Origin: Chitinophagales bacterium
GTDB lineage: Bacteria; Bacteroidota; Bacteroidia; Chitinophagales; LD1
Assembly: GCA_016787045.1 (NCBI GenBank)
Contig: JAEUVA010000020.1
Span: 1-63,519, forward strand
Direction of reading: 5' to 3'
Length of the DNA: 63,519 nt
Shown here: in pieces, positions 6,737-14,118 of the stretch
How positions within the stretch are numbered: the first letter of the stretch is position 1
Layout: every line of letters starts with the position of its first letter
Translations under genes and position numbers: made by a program
Notes under the pieces: generated by a model
The model's input: only the letters and a program-made list of their open reading frames with translations
The model's database searches: none
Told to the model about the DNA's origin: nothing

Positions 6737-7408
6737 ATGGGCAAACTCTTATCGGTTATATTATTGATGGTTATTGTTCCTCAGGTCTCTTGCTATGCGC
6801 AGTCTGACAATTACCGCGCACAAGGTAAGTACTACGCTGCCAAAGAGCAGTATGAAAGTGCTAATTACCTGGCGGCTTTGCAAAATGTGTACGAAGCGAA
6901 ACAACTGTTGGGCGGTGGTACCAACTACCACCTGCAATACCTTCATATTCTTTCAGCTTATGCCGGCAAAAAATATATCGAAGCGCAACAAGAGTTGGCC
7001 GTTTACTTTGACCTTGTTGATGGTAAACTAAAGCCCATCTTTTTTCAGCGCAGTGTAGAGGCACTTACCAATGATGAAGTGACCGTACTTACCAAACTCA
7101 TTGACCAAATTGATAAAGCCGCCTACAGGGAGGATAACAAGTGCGCGAAATGTAATGGAACTGGCGAGCTAAAGAAAGCATGTGATTTCGAATCGCCCGA
7201 TGCAAACAAGTATAGAATGAGTTGTTTCGGAAACGGAAAGTATGGTACCGTGTGTAACGTTTGCTATGGCACTCCATACAAAAAATCAAATGGATGTTAC
7301 CAGTGCAACAGCACCGGCACAGTGTACCGCACTTGTCCTAAATGCTCAGGTAGCGGCAGGCTAATAAGTAAATGCGATGCTTGCGATGGAAAAGGAGTAA
7401 AACCATAA
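6737..7408 (+). CDS. Secreted protein with DnaJ-type CxxCxGxG cysteine repeats
   Basis: It has an N-terminal signal peptide (residues 1-21, cleavage after about CYAQ), a helical TPR-like part (25-130), then a cysteine-rich part with five CxxC motifs: CAKCNGTG (136-143), CNVCYGTP (173-180), CYQCNSTG (187-194), CPKCSGSG (200-207) and CDACDGKG (213-220). Four follow the CxxCxGxG pattern of the DnaJ central zinc domain, which binds two zinc ions and helps hold unfolded clients. There is no J-domain. Finding these motifs behind a signal peptide is unusual because DnaJ acts in the cytosol; a periplasmic zinc-binding or chaperone-like role is inferred only from the motifs. It is 56 bp after the LuxR-type gene and 32 bp before the next gene, so an operon is likely. 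Confidence 0.8.
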   Translation: MGKLLSVILLMVIVPQVSCYAQSDNYRAQGKYYAAKEQYESANYLAALQNVYEAKQLLGGGTNYHLQYLHILSAYAGKKYIEAQQELAVYFDLVDGKLKPIFFQRSVEALTNDEVTVLTKLIDQIDKAAYREDNKCAKCNGTGELKKACDFESPDANKYRMSCFGNGKYGTVCNVCYGTPYKKSNGCYQCNSTGTVYRTCPKCSGSGRLISKCDACDGKGVKP

Positions 7409-7440
7409 TTCAGTAACCACTTTACATAAACACAACCAGT

Positions 7441-7842
7441 ATGAAAAAAACAATCTACCTCCTGGTGTTGCTAGCAGCCTCCGCCTTGCTAAGCAGCCAC
7501 ACTCCACCGGCACAGCAAAGCAACTGGAGCAACTGGGCCACATCTAATTGCTACAGCGGCATAGACTTTTGCACAAAACGTTCCTCGAAACCAAACTACG
7601 AAGGGAAGTATGAATGGAGTGTAAAGTTTCGTAACCGTTACTACGAGGTATGCGGCTTTAGCTATGAACTGCGCCCCAGCTACGTAGGTAGTGTAAGTAC
7701 CTACACCAATCGCCTGCATTTAAAAAATGGAGAAGAATTTACCACTTGGACCTATTTGGACGAAGCTAACTACCTAAACATATTTATCAGCCAGGTACGT
7801 GTTGGCAACCAAAGCGGCCCTTACATGAACTGCGACCGGTAA
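7441..7842 (+). CDS. Small secreted protein of unknown function
   Basis: Not recognised. It has 133 aa with a clear signal peptide (MKKTIYLLVLLAASALLSS, cleavage near residue 20-25). The mature part is about 110 aa, rich in Tyr, Ser and Asn, with four cysteines (in NCYSGIDFC, EVCGF and MNCDR) that could form disulfides. It looks beta-rich (alternating aromatic and polar residues, for example KYEWSVKFRNRYYEVCGFSYEL). It lies in line with its neighbours with short gaps (32 bp before, 34 bp after), suggesting co-transcription. Confidence 0.65.
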   Translation: MKKTIYLLVLLAASALLSSHTPPAQQSNWSNWATSNCYSGIDFCTKRSSKPNYEGKYEWSVKFRNRYYEVCGFSYELRPSYVGSVSTYTNRLHLKNGEEFTTWTYLDEANYLNIFISQVRVGNQSGPYMNCDR

Positions 7843-7876
7843 AGTTTATTCAATACGGATTATTAAAAAGCATAGC

Positions 7877-9247
7877 ATGAAAAAGACAATACAATTACTA
7901 TTTATAGTACTCTTAACTTTCGTTGCCGGATGTAAGAAAGACCCTACTACAGTGCAAAAGGATGTCGAGTTGTACCAGTACAGCAAGGCCGAAGGAGAAA
8001 TGGGAGGAACTAATCTTGTTTTTAGTGTAAAGAACAATGACGATGGAAGTGAGTTTTACTACTACGGTCAGTACAGCGCTAATGGCGAACCATCCGATAT
8101 TACATCAGTGGCATTAAAACGACCCGGAAACGACACAATAATCTATGTACTTGTTAAGGAGCATATACCGGCTGCATTGTTTTATGTATTGGGTAACGGG
8201 GAAAAATCACCTTATACGCTGAATTTTTCATACTTAGGAAGCACGCTCAACAGCGGTGTGGCAAGCATTGTAAAAAAGGACTGGACCGGAACGAATGATT
8301 CATCAATTACAGAGTTGCCTTTCGAGGCTACTTCAAATATGAACTTAACCGTTCCAAGCAACCCCAAATCCCTCTTTGAGATTACAAACCAAAACCTGTT
8401 ACATGTGGGAAATTTGCTGAGCTCGGCACGCAACCCGCTTACTCTGGATCCGCTTTCGGGTAAAAATAGCAGTGTGCAAGCGTCTAACTGGGTGCCAGTG
8501 CTGGTAGTAGCTGCAGCAATATACTTTTTTGCCGAAAAAAATAATCTAACAATACGTCAGGTACTAAACAGGATATTGTCTGAAATCAATCCATTTTCTG
8601 ATGCAAATGCTGCAACTCCCCCCAATAATCAGGAAAGTAGTTTTACGAATACCCCTCCGGTAGTTACTAATGGTAGCCCTTGCATAGGTATTGCGGGTCA
8701 AATTGTTTCCCCAATTTATAACGATGGGTGGCTGTTGATTGCTGTAAATGGAGATACCGCAAATACTCTAAATCATCGGTTTTCAATAGATAACAGCACT
8801 TTTGTAGCAAGTAATCAATTCAATAATATAAGCCCCGGTATTCACCAGTTACGTATACTAACTAGCGAAAACTGCTTACATACTGTTGAAATTGGTTGCT
8901 ACAATTTCTTTGACCCCTGTAGTAATTTTACCCCTTGGGCCAGCGGTAATGCCAGTTATTCCCTAAGTGCTGGTAATCCCGGAGGTTGGCAAAGGTTTAC
9001 CATCAATATAAGTGTGGTAGTAGACAATTCCTCCGATCCTTTTGGGCCTTACAATTTTTATCTTCCTTATGGTGGATTTGTAGTGCCTAAGGAGTTAGGT
9101 ACTTCATCGTATACACTTAACTATACTACAGAGGGAATGATATGGTCTGGAAATCCTGAAAGATTGTTTCAAGAAACTATGCACCAAGTACGTTTGGAGG
9201 ATGTAAACACAGGGTGCTGGTATCTTCAAAACATTGTTTGGCAGTAG
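7877..9247 (+). CDS. Predicted lipoprotein of unknown function
   Basis: Signal peptide II: MKKTIQLLFIVLLTFVAGC with the lipidated cysteine at residue 19, followed by KK, as in Bacteroidota surface-exported lipoproteins. The 456-aa protein has a beta-rich N-terminal part, then a second hydrophobic segment around residues 207-222 (VPVLVVAAAIYFFAEK). A linker rich in Pro, Asn and Thr and a second beta-rich part containing several cysteines follow. A hydrophobic helix inside a lipoprotein is odd and could be a membrane anchor or a buried helix. No family was recognised. It follows the small secreted gene by 34 bp. Confidence 0.7.
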   Translation: MKKTIQLLFIVLLTFVAGCKKDPTTVQKDVELYQYSKAEGEMGGTNLVFSVKNNDDGSEFYYYGQYSANGEPSDITSVALKRPGNDTIIYVLVKEHIPAALFYVLGNGEKSPYTLNFSYLGSTLNSGVASIVKKDWTGTNDSSITELPFEATSNMNLTVPSNPKSLFEITNQNLLHVGNLLSSARNPLTLDPLSGKNSSVQASNWVPVLVVAAAIYFFAEKNNLTIRQVLNRILSEINPFSDANAATPPNNQESSFTNTPPVVTNGSPCIGIAGQIVSPIYNDGWLLIAVNGDTANTLNHRFSIDNSTFVASNQFNNISPGIHQLRILTSENCLHTVEIGCYNFFDPCSNFTPWASGNASYSLSAGNPGGWQRFTINISVVVDNSSDPFGPYNFYLPYGGFVVPKELGTSSYTLNYTTEGMIWSGNPERLFQETMHQVRLEDVNTGCWYLQNIVWQ

Positions 9248-9405
9248 CTTTTATTCCCCCATTAGTATCGGGCAGAGTTTCTTCATAAGTTATTCTGCCT
9301 ATCTTAATGCTTTTTACGCTTACACCACTAGGAATTTTTGCATGCAAGTTCTTGTTGTCATCAGTCCAAAGCTGTAAGTGCTAAATATCCTGCTAAATTC
9401 CCGCT

Positions 9406-9690
9406 ATGAAAAACACTGGCTTAATCGGCATATTCATTTTTGCAGTATGTGCCCTAAGGGCGCAGCAGGTACAAATACACAATGCCACCGGGCAAAGTTT
9501 AGATTCGCTGACCGCCCGCTACAATCAAAAAGTGGTAGACTATAAAGACCCTGCCGATAATGCCGATTTTAAAGCCCAAAACAACTGCACCGCCTGCAAG
9601 CACGATACCTCGGTTTTTACCTGCACCAAAACAGCAAGCACCGTTACTTACAAGTTTTTTGGTTGCCACCACGAAATGAAGGAGGCGTGA
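9406..9690 (+). pseudogene. Secreted cysteine-containing protein, 3' end replaced by IS sequence
   Basis: The reading frame has a signal peptide (MKNTGLIGIFIFAVCALRAQ) and about 65 residues of mature protein with NNCTACKHD and other cysteines. The last seven codons (HHEMKEA and stop) lie within the 128-bp IS end that starts at 9668. The natural C-terminus is therefore missing and the stop is supplied by the IS. How much was lost cannot be told from the window. Whether the shortened product is still made is open. No named family was recognised. Confidence 0.65.
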
Positions 9691-9795
9691 GTAACGCCTC
9701 ACTTCAAAAATAAAACTTCATTTTGTGCAAGAAAAAACTTGAAAACCTTTTCCATTTTCTAACAAAAAATGGTCAACCTATTTCAGGACAAGACA
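9668..9795 (+). mobile_element. 128-bp solo end of the IS3-family element
   Basis: The sequence is identical over 128 bp to the last 128 bp of the complete IS (4541-4668). It includes the GAAGGAGGCG...CGCCTCACTTC hairpin and the right inverted repeat ending GACA. Neither transposase gene nor left repeat is present. On its left it joins directly to the open frame of the secreted-protein gene at 9406. The perfect identity points to a recent event, either deletion next to an IS copy or recombination between copies. Confidence 0.92.
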
Positions 9796-9863
9796 TTTCA
9801 AATTACAACGAAAACATAACCAATAGGACGATAATGTATCGTTAAATCAAATATTCATCTATA

Positions 9864-11216
9864 CTACCTCAACCTCATCAAAACCACTTGGGATTTTTCG
9901 CTGCATTTAAACCGCTCATCCATTCGGTACCCGGCCACCCACACTATGCGCTGGTTACTTTCAACAATCCACACCTTTTCTTTTTCGTGCAGCGGCACCT
10001 TCTCATCGGCAAAAAACTTTTTGAGTTTCTTCTTCTTCATACCCATACCCAACGGATAGAAATAATCGCCCTGCTTCCACCTGCGGATAACAAGCGGGAA
10101 CTCCAATTGCAAAGCATCCAGGTAAGCCGTGTATTTATCATCGGTTTTTTGCTTTTGCCAATCAGCAACATCTGCACAATTAATGGTCAGTTTGCTATCC
10201 CCCAAATCAATTTCGGCAGGCACACTTTGCACATAATGCTGCGATGCAGTATGCCCAATAAGGTTTAGAGAGAGTATCAAAAACCTACGGTCTTTAATAA
10301 TTCGTGCTTGTGGCGAAATAAACTGCTTACCCGGCTCGGCATTCAAACAGTTCATCATATCCTCTGCCTGCGAGGGCGTAAAATCATATTCAGATAAAAA
10401 TTCACTTAGAAGTGAATGAGCATTTTTAGTTTTCTGCAATTTTAAAATAGGGATATAAACCTCATTGCCTCGCTTTAAGAATAACTGTTTCTTCACGCGC
10501 TCGTACCGTTGGCTATGCTGCTGTTCCAGTTCACTCAGCAACTCAATCTTATTGGCAAGCGTTTTCTCCAGACCCGGATTTATTTCTTTCAAAACCGGTA
10601 TTACATGATGGCGTATTTTATTCCGCGCATACTTATCTTCGGCATTGCTGCTGTCTTCTCTGTAAGGTAGCTTTTTTGTAATGCCGTATTCTTCCAGTTG
10701 CTGTCTTGTAGCAAACAACAATGGGCGAACCACACTCCCCACCCTCATGGGTATGCCGCGCAGTCCCTTTAAACTGGCGCCTTTAGCCAAGTTGTAAATA
10801 ATAGTTTCAATATTATCGTTCAAATGATGAGCCGTGGCAATCAGTACGGTGCGCTTATCTTTTTTAGCCACTTCTCTCCTCACCTCTTCAAACCAAGCAT
10901 AGCGCAATTGCCTTGCTGCCACTTGTACCGAGAGTTTATTTTGCGCTGCAAAAGCTTTGGTATCAAACTTTTTACAAAAAAATTGAACTCCATACGCAGC
11001 AGCCAGTTCCTTCACAAAATGCTCATCGGCATCGGCCTCTGCCCCACGCAATTGAAAATTGCAATGCATAACACTAAACGGTAAACCACTTTCCGCATAC
11101 AATTTACACATCACCACAGAGTCCACACCCCCACTCACAGCCAGCAGCGTATGCTTTTTGGCACTGCTCAGCCTATGCTGGCGGTGGTGTTCAATAAACT
11201 GCTCTAACAATTTCAT
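9864..11216 (-). CDS. tilS: tRNA(Ile)-lysidine synthase
   Basis: Uses ATP and lysine to convert C34 of tRNA-Ile(CAU) to lysidine, which makes the tRNA read AUA. The ATP-binding PP-loop SGGVDS is at residues 28-33. The N-terminal catalytic domain follows with HHLNDNIETIIYNLAKGASLKG-type motifs and NKIRHHVIPVL near 200. The C-terminal TilS domain reads WKQGDYFYPLGM...KKLKKFFADEKVP and ends in GYRMDERFK. The length of 450 aa is normal. It is 2 bp downstream of the TPR gene at 11219 on the same strand, so the two are probably one transcript. It is an essential housekeeping gene, useful as an anchor showing that DNA beyond the IS relic is core chromosome. Confidence 0.96.
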   Translation of the reverse strand: MKLLEQFIEHHRQHRLSSAKKHTLLAVSGGVDSVVMCKLYAESGLPFSVMHCNFQLRGAEADADEHFVKELAAAYGVQFFCKKFDTKAFAAQNKLSVQVAARQLRYAWFEEVRREVAKKDKRTVLIATAHHLNDNIETIIYNLAKGASLKGLRGIPMRVGSVVRPLLFATRQQLEEYGITKKLPYREDSSNAEDKYARNKIRHHVIPVLKEINPGLEKTLANKIELLSELEQQHSQRYERVKKQLFLKRGNEVYIPILKLQKTKNAHSLLSEFLSEYDFTPSQAEDMMNCLNAEPGKQFISPQARIIKDRRFLILSLNLIGHTASQHYVQSVPAEIDLGDSKLTINCADVADWQKQKTDDKYTAYLDALQLEFPLVIRRWKQGDYFYPLGMGMKKKKLKKFFADEKVPLHEKEKVWIVESNQRIVWVAGYRMDERFKCSEKSQVVLMRLR

Positions 11217-11218
11217 GA

Positions 11219-11542
11219 TTAACGACTAAACTGTAAGTTGAGTAAAGCCAAGTTTAACTCTTGTGTGGTTTTTGCATCTGCCTGCTCTTGAGCAAGTGCT
11301 ATCCCTTTCTTATACAACTCCTCAGCCAGTTCCCAATTGCTGCCTCGTTCTGCCAGCAAAGCGTACTGGTAATAGGTGGGCAAATAAGTAGGGAACCTGT
11401 GGAGCAGCAAAACATAATATCGCTCCGCTTCCTCATCATTACCGCCCGATACATACTCTTGCGCCAGCGCATACTTTAAAAAAGGATCAGCAGGATTTGC
11501 CACTTCCATTTCCAAGAGTTTTTTCAGTCGGGTTTCATTCAT
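11219..11542 (-). CDS. Small tetratricopeptide-repeat protein
   Basis: The protein is 107 aa with no signal peptide and two to three TPR-like helical pairs (NPADPFLKYALAQEYVSGGNDEEAERYYVLLLHRFP, then YLPTYYQYALLAERGSNWELAEELYKKGIALAQ). The A-x(3)-Y/G and P-x(2)-A spacing is that of TPR units. Such short proteins usually mediate protein contacts; no partner is evident. It lies directly upstream of tilS (2 bp gap) and is divergent from etfB. Confidence 0.8.
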   Translation of the reverse strand: MNETRLKKLLEMEVANPADPFLKYALAQEYVSGGNDEEAERYYVLLLHRFPTYLPTYYQYALLAERGSNWELAEELYKKGIALAQEQADAKTTQELNLALLNLQFSR

Positions 11543-11584
11543 AAAAAACTAATCTTTTGCCGAACAACGGTCGGGAAATATTGT

Positions 11585-11614
11585 TTGGCGAATTGCACTT
11601 GTTCAATACTTTCG
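11585..11614 (+). promoter_or_regulatory. Putative Bacteroidota promoter of etfBA
   Basis: TTG at 11585-11587, then 19 bp, then TACTTTCG at 11607-11614, one base away from the TAnnTTTG consensus. It sits in the divergent gap between the TPR gene and etfB, 28 bp before the etfB start. Confidence 0.45.
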
Positions 11615-11642
11615 CCACGCAATTTTAAAAAACATACGTACA

Positions 11643-12383
11643 ATGAAGATTCTCGTTCCCATAGCAAAAGTACCCGATACTACCTCCAAAATCGGTTTTA
11701 CCGATGGCAATACCAAGTTTAGCACCGATGGTGTAACCTTTATCATGAACCCTACCGATGAGTGGTACGCACTGGTTCGCGCCTGTGAACTAAAAGAAAA
11801 ACAGGGTGGCGAAGTAGTAGTAATACACGTAGGTGGTGCCGATGCAGAGCAGATAATCCGCAAGGCACTGGCCATCGGTGCAGACCGTGCCGTACGCGTA
11901 GATGCCGACCCTACCGATGCATACTTCGTAGCAGCACAAATAGCCGAGCATGCTAAATCAGAAAATTACGATTTGATAATCACCGGTAAAGAAACCATTG
12001 ATTACAACTCCTTTCAGGTAGGCGGCATGGTAGCCGAATTGCTTGACCTGCCTTGTGTGGCTTTAGTTCAAAAGTTAGAAATTGAAAACGGTGTAGCCAC
12101 CATGAAACGCGAAATAGAAGGTGGTACAGAAACCGTAGAGGTGAAACTGCCACTAGTAGTTTGCGCACAAAAAGAACTGGCCGAAGCCCGCATCCCTAAC
12201 ATGAAAGGCATAATGGGAGCCCGCAGCAAGCCGTTAGCCGTAGTAGCAGCCAACGGAGCAGAAAAACTAACTGCTGTGAGCACCTACTCCCTCCCCGAAA
12301 AAGCCAAAGAGGTGAAACTGATTGATAAAGACAATGTGGCTGAACTTATCCGCTTACTGCACGAAGAAGCCAAAGTCATCTAA
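11643..12383 (+). CDS. etfB: Electron transfer flavoprotein, beta subunit
   Basis: Forms with EtfA the FAD-containing heterodimer that takes electrons from acyl-CoA and other dehydrogenases and passes them to ETF-quinone oxidoreductase. Family marks are MKILVPIAKVPDT at the start, NPTDEWYALVRACELKE, the ADRAVRVD block with TDAYFVAAQIAEH, and the signature stretch with VKLPLVVCAQKELAEARIPNMKGIMGARSKP, where beta subunits bind AMP and dock with alpha. The length of 246 aa is normal. It is followed by etfA after 70 bp, in the usual beta-alpha order. Confidence 0.97.
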   Translation: MKILVPIAKVPDTTSKIGFTDGNTKFSTDGVTFIMNPTDEWYALVRACELKEKQGGEVVVIHVGGADAEQIIRKALAIGADRAVRVDADPTDAYFVAAQIAEHAKSENYDLIITGKETIDYNSFQVGGMVAELLDLPCVALVQKLEIENGVATMKREIEGGTETVEVKLPLVVCAQKELAEARIPNMKGIMGARSKPLAVVAANGAEKLTAVSTYSLPEKAKEVKLIDKDNVAELIRLLHEEAKVI

Positions 12384-12453
12384 TCACAACATCAAAATTC
12401 AAATCACAACTTTTAAGAACCACAATTTCAAATAACACGATAAAATACAATAT

Positions 12454-13431
12454 ATGGCAGTTTTAAGTTTCGTAGAAGTTAGCGAAGGAAAAATCAAAAA
12501 GGCCTCAGTTGAAGCCGCATACTATGGCTCAAAAACTGCTGAGGCATTGGGTACCGATTCGGTAGCAGTAGTGCTGGGTGAAGCTAACGCAGAAGAGCTA
12601 GCAACCCTCGGTCAGGTAGGTGTAAAAAAAGTATTGCACGCTGCCGATGCCAAACTCAACCACTTTGACTCACGCGCATACACCAAAGCCGTAGCCGCTG
12701 CAGCAGATGCCGCAGGTGCCGATGTGGTTGTGCTATCATTTAACAACAACGGCAAGTTGCTTGCTCCACGCCTCAGTGTAAAACTCAAAGCCGGCTATGT
12801 GCCCGGTGCAGTAGAGTTGCCACAGTTCAATGGCGGCAGTGCATCTGTAAAAAAGAATGTGTTTTCCGGTAAGGCCTCGGCAACATTCACAGTTGCCACT
12901 GGCAAAAAAGTAATTTCAGTAAACCCCAATTCACTATCACCCGTACGTGGAGGTGGCAGTGCTACAGTAGAAACATTCAATGCTGCACTAACGGATGCTG
13001 ATTTTAACGTAGTAGTAAAAGGCGTTGATAAAGTAGTGGGTGAAATTCCATTAACAGAAGCAGAACTGGTAGTATCCGGTGGCCGTGGATTAAAAGGCCC
13101 CGAAAACTGGCACTTAGTAACCGACTTAGCCAAAGAACTTGGCGCAGCTACTGCCTGCTCGCGCGCGGTGGCCGATGTGGACTGGCGCCCTCACCACGAG
13201 CACGTGGGCCAAACCGGCTTAACTGTTCGTCCAAATCTTTACATCGCTGTAGGTATATCCGGAGCCATTCAACACTTAGCCGGAGTAAACGGCTCTAAAG
13301 TAATAGTGGTGGTAAATACCGACCCTGAAGCCCCCTTCTTTAAAGCCGCAGACTATGGTATAGTAGGCGATGCATTTGAAGTAATGCCTAAAGTGTTAGA
13401 AGAGTATCGCAAATTCAAAGCTGCACATTAG
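12454..13431 (+). CDS. etfA: Electron transfer flavoprotein, alpha subunit
   Basis: Carries the FAD of the ETF heterodimer. The C-terminal FAD-binding domain is clear: GGRGLKGPENW, then ACSRAVADVDW, then GQTGLTVRPNLYIAVGISGAIQHLAG (the ETF alpha signature), then SKVIVVVNTDPEAPFFKAADYGIVGD. The length of 325 aa is normal. The N-terminal domain is the usual alpha/beta fold. It shares an operon with etfB and is followed 17 bp after the stop by a strong intrinsic terminator, so transcription of the pair ends there. Confidence 0.97.
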   Translation: MAVLSFVEVSEGKIKKASVEAAYYGSKTAEALGTDSVAVVLGEANAEELATLGQVGVKKVLHAADAKLNHFDSRAYTKAVAAAADAAGADVVVLSFNNNGKLLAPRLSVKLKAGYVPGAVELPQFNGGSASVKKNVFSGKASATFTVATGKKVISVNPNSLSPVRGGGSATVETFNAALTDADFNVVVKGVDKVVGEIPLTEAELVVSGGRGLKGPENWHLVTDLAKELGAATACSRAVADVDWRPHHEHVGQTGLTVRPNLYIAVGISGAIQHLAGVNGSKVIVVVNTDPEAPFFKAADYGIVGDAFEVMPKVLEEYRKFKAAH

Positions 13432-13448
13432 TTTTAACACAACTTTTT

Positions 13449-13488
13449 ACAAATGCCATCTGCTCCATCAGGTGGCATTTGTGTTTTT
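13449..13488 (+). terminator. Intrinsic terminator after etfBA
   Basis: A perfect 10-bp stem (ACAAATGCCA with TGGCATTTGT) extends inward by a T-G pair and CTG/CAG around a six-base loop, and is followed by GTTTTT. It also rules out upstream start codons for the BFN gene that would lie inside the hairpin. Confidence 0.9.
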
Positions 13489-13518
13489 AAAAAATGGACT
13501 ACATTTCGCACGGTAAGT

Positions 13519-14118
13519 ATGAAGAAGATTGAACTGGAGATAATTGCACTTTCGCATAGTGTTACCCAATCGCACTCTTTTGCCGTGGTGCTTGGCGAGG
13601 TGGGCGGCACCCGCAGATTACCTATTGTAATTGGTGGTTTTGAAGCGCAGGCCATAGCTGTGGCTTTAGATAACATGAAGCCCTCACGCCCGCTTACGCA
13701 CGATCTGATGAAAGCCATTTGCGATACCTTTGGTATTCAGTTAGAGTATATCTACATCAGCAAATTATCTGATGGAGTGTTTTACTCCAATTTAGTTTGC
13801 AAAAGTGGCTCTGAATATATGGAAATTGACTCACGCACCAGCGATGCCTTAGCACTTGCTGTGCGGTTTGACTGCCCCATTTATGTAGAGGAAAGTATAT
13901 TGCAAGAAGCCGGTGTAGAAGCCGACCCTAATGAAGAAAAACTGATTACTACAGAGGATGAAGTGGAAAAAGAGGTAGCAGAACTTACCTCTGCGGTTCA
14001 ACTCAACTTTACCGAAATGAAAACAGCCGACCTGCAAACCGAATTGCAACGCGCTTTAGATGGAGAAGACTACGAGCGCGCAGCCCGCATACGCGATGAG
14101 CTAAACAAACGCAAGTGA
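13519..14118 (+). CDS. Bifunctional nuclease (BFN) domain protein with C-terminal UVR motif
   Basis: The BFN domain (DUF151) occupies residues 1-135: MKKIELEIIALSHSVTQSHSFAVVLGE, RRLPIVIGGFEAQAIAVALDNMKPSRPLTHDL, and SRTSDALALAVRFDCPIYV are the family blocks. In plants and Mycobacterium the family is reported to have RNase/DNase activity. After an acidic linker the C-terminal 40 residues form a UVR motif (LQTELQRALDGEDYERAARIRDEL), as in UvrB/UvrC and in many Bacteroidota BFN proteins. The ATG at 13519 is chosen because an upstream in-frame start falls in the etfA terminator. The 3' end overlaps the convergent gene at 14101 by 18 bp. Confidence 0.92.
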   Translation: MKKIELEIIALSHSVTQSHSFAVVLGEVGGTRRLPIVIGGFEAQAIAVALDNMKPSRPLTHDLMKAICDTFGIQLEYIYISKLSDGVFYSNLVCKSGSEYMEIDSRTSDALALAVRFDCPIYVEESILQEAGVEADPNEEKLITTEDEVEKEVAELTSAVQLNFTEMKTADLQTELQRALDGEDYERAARIRDELNKRK

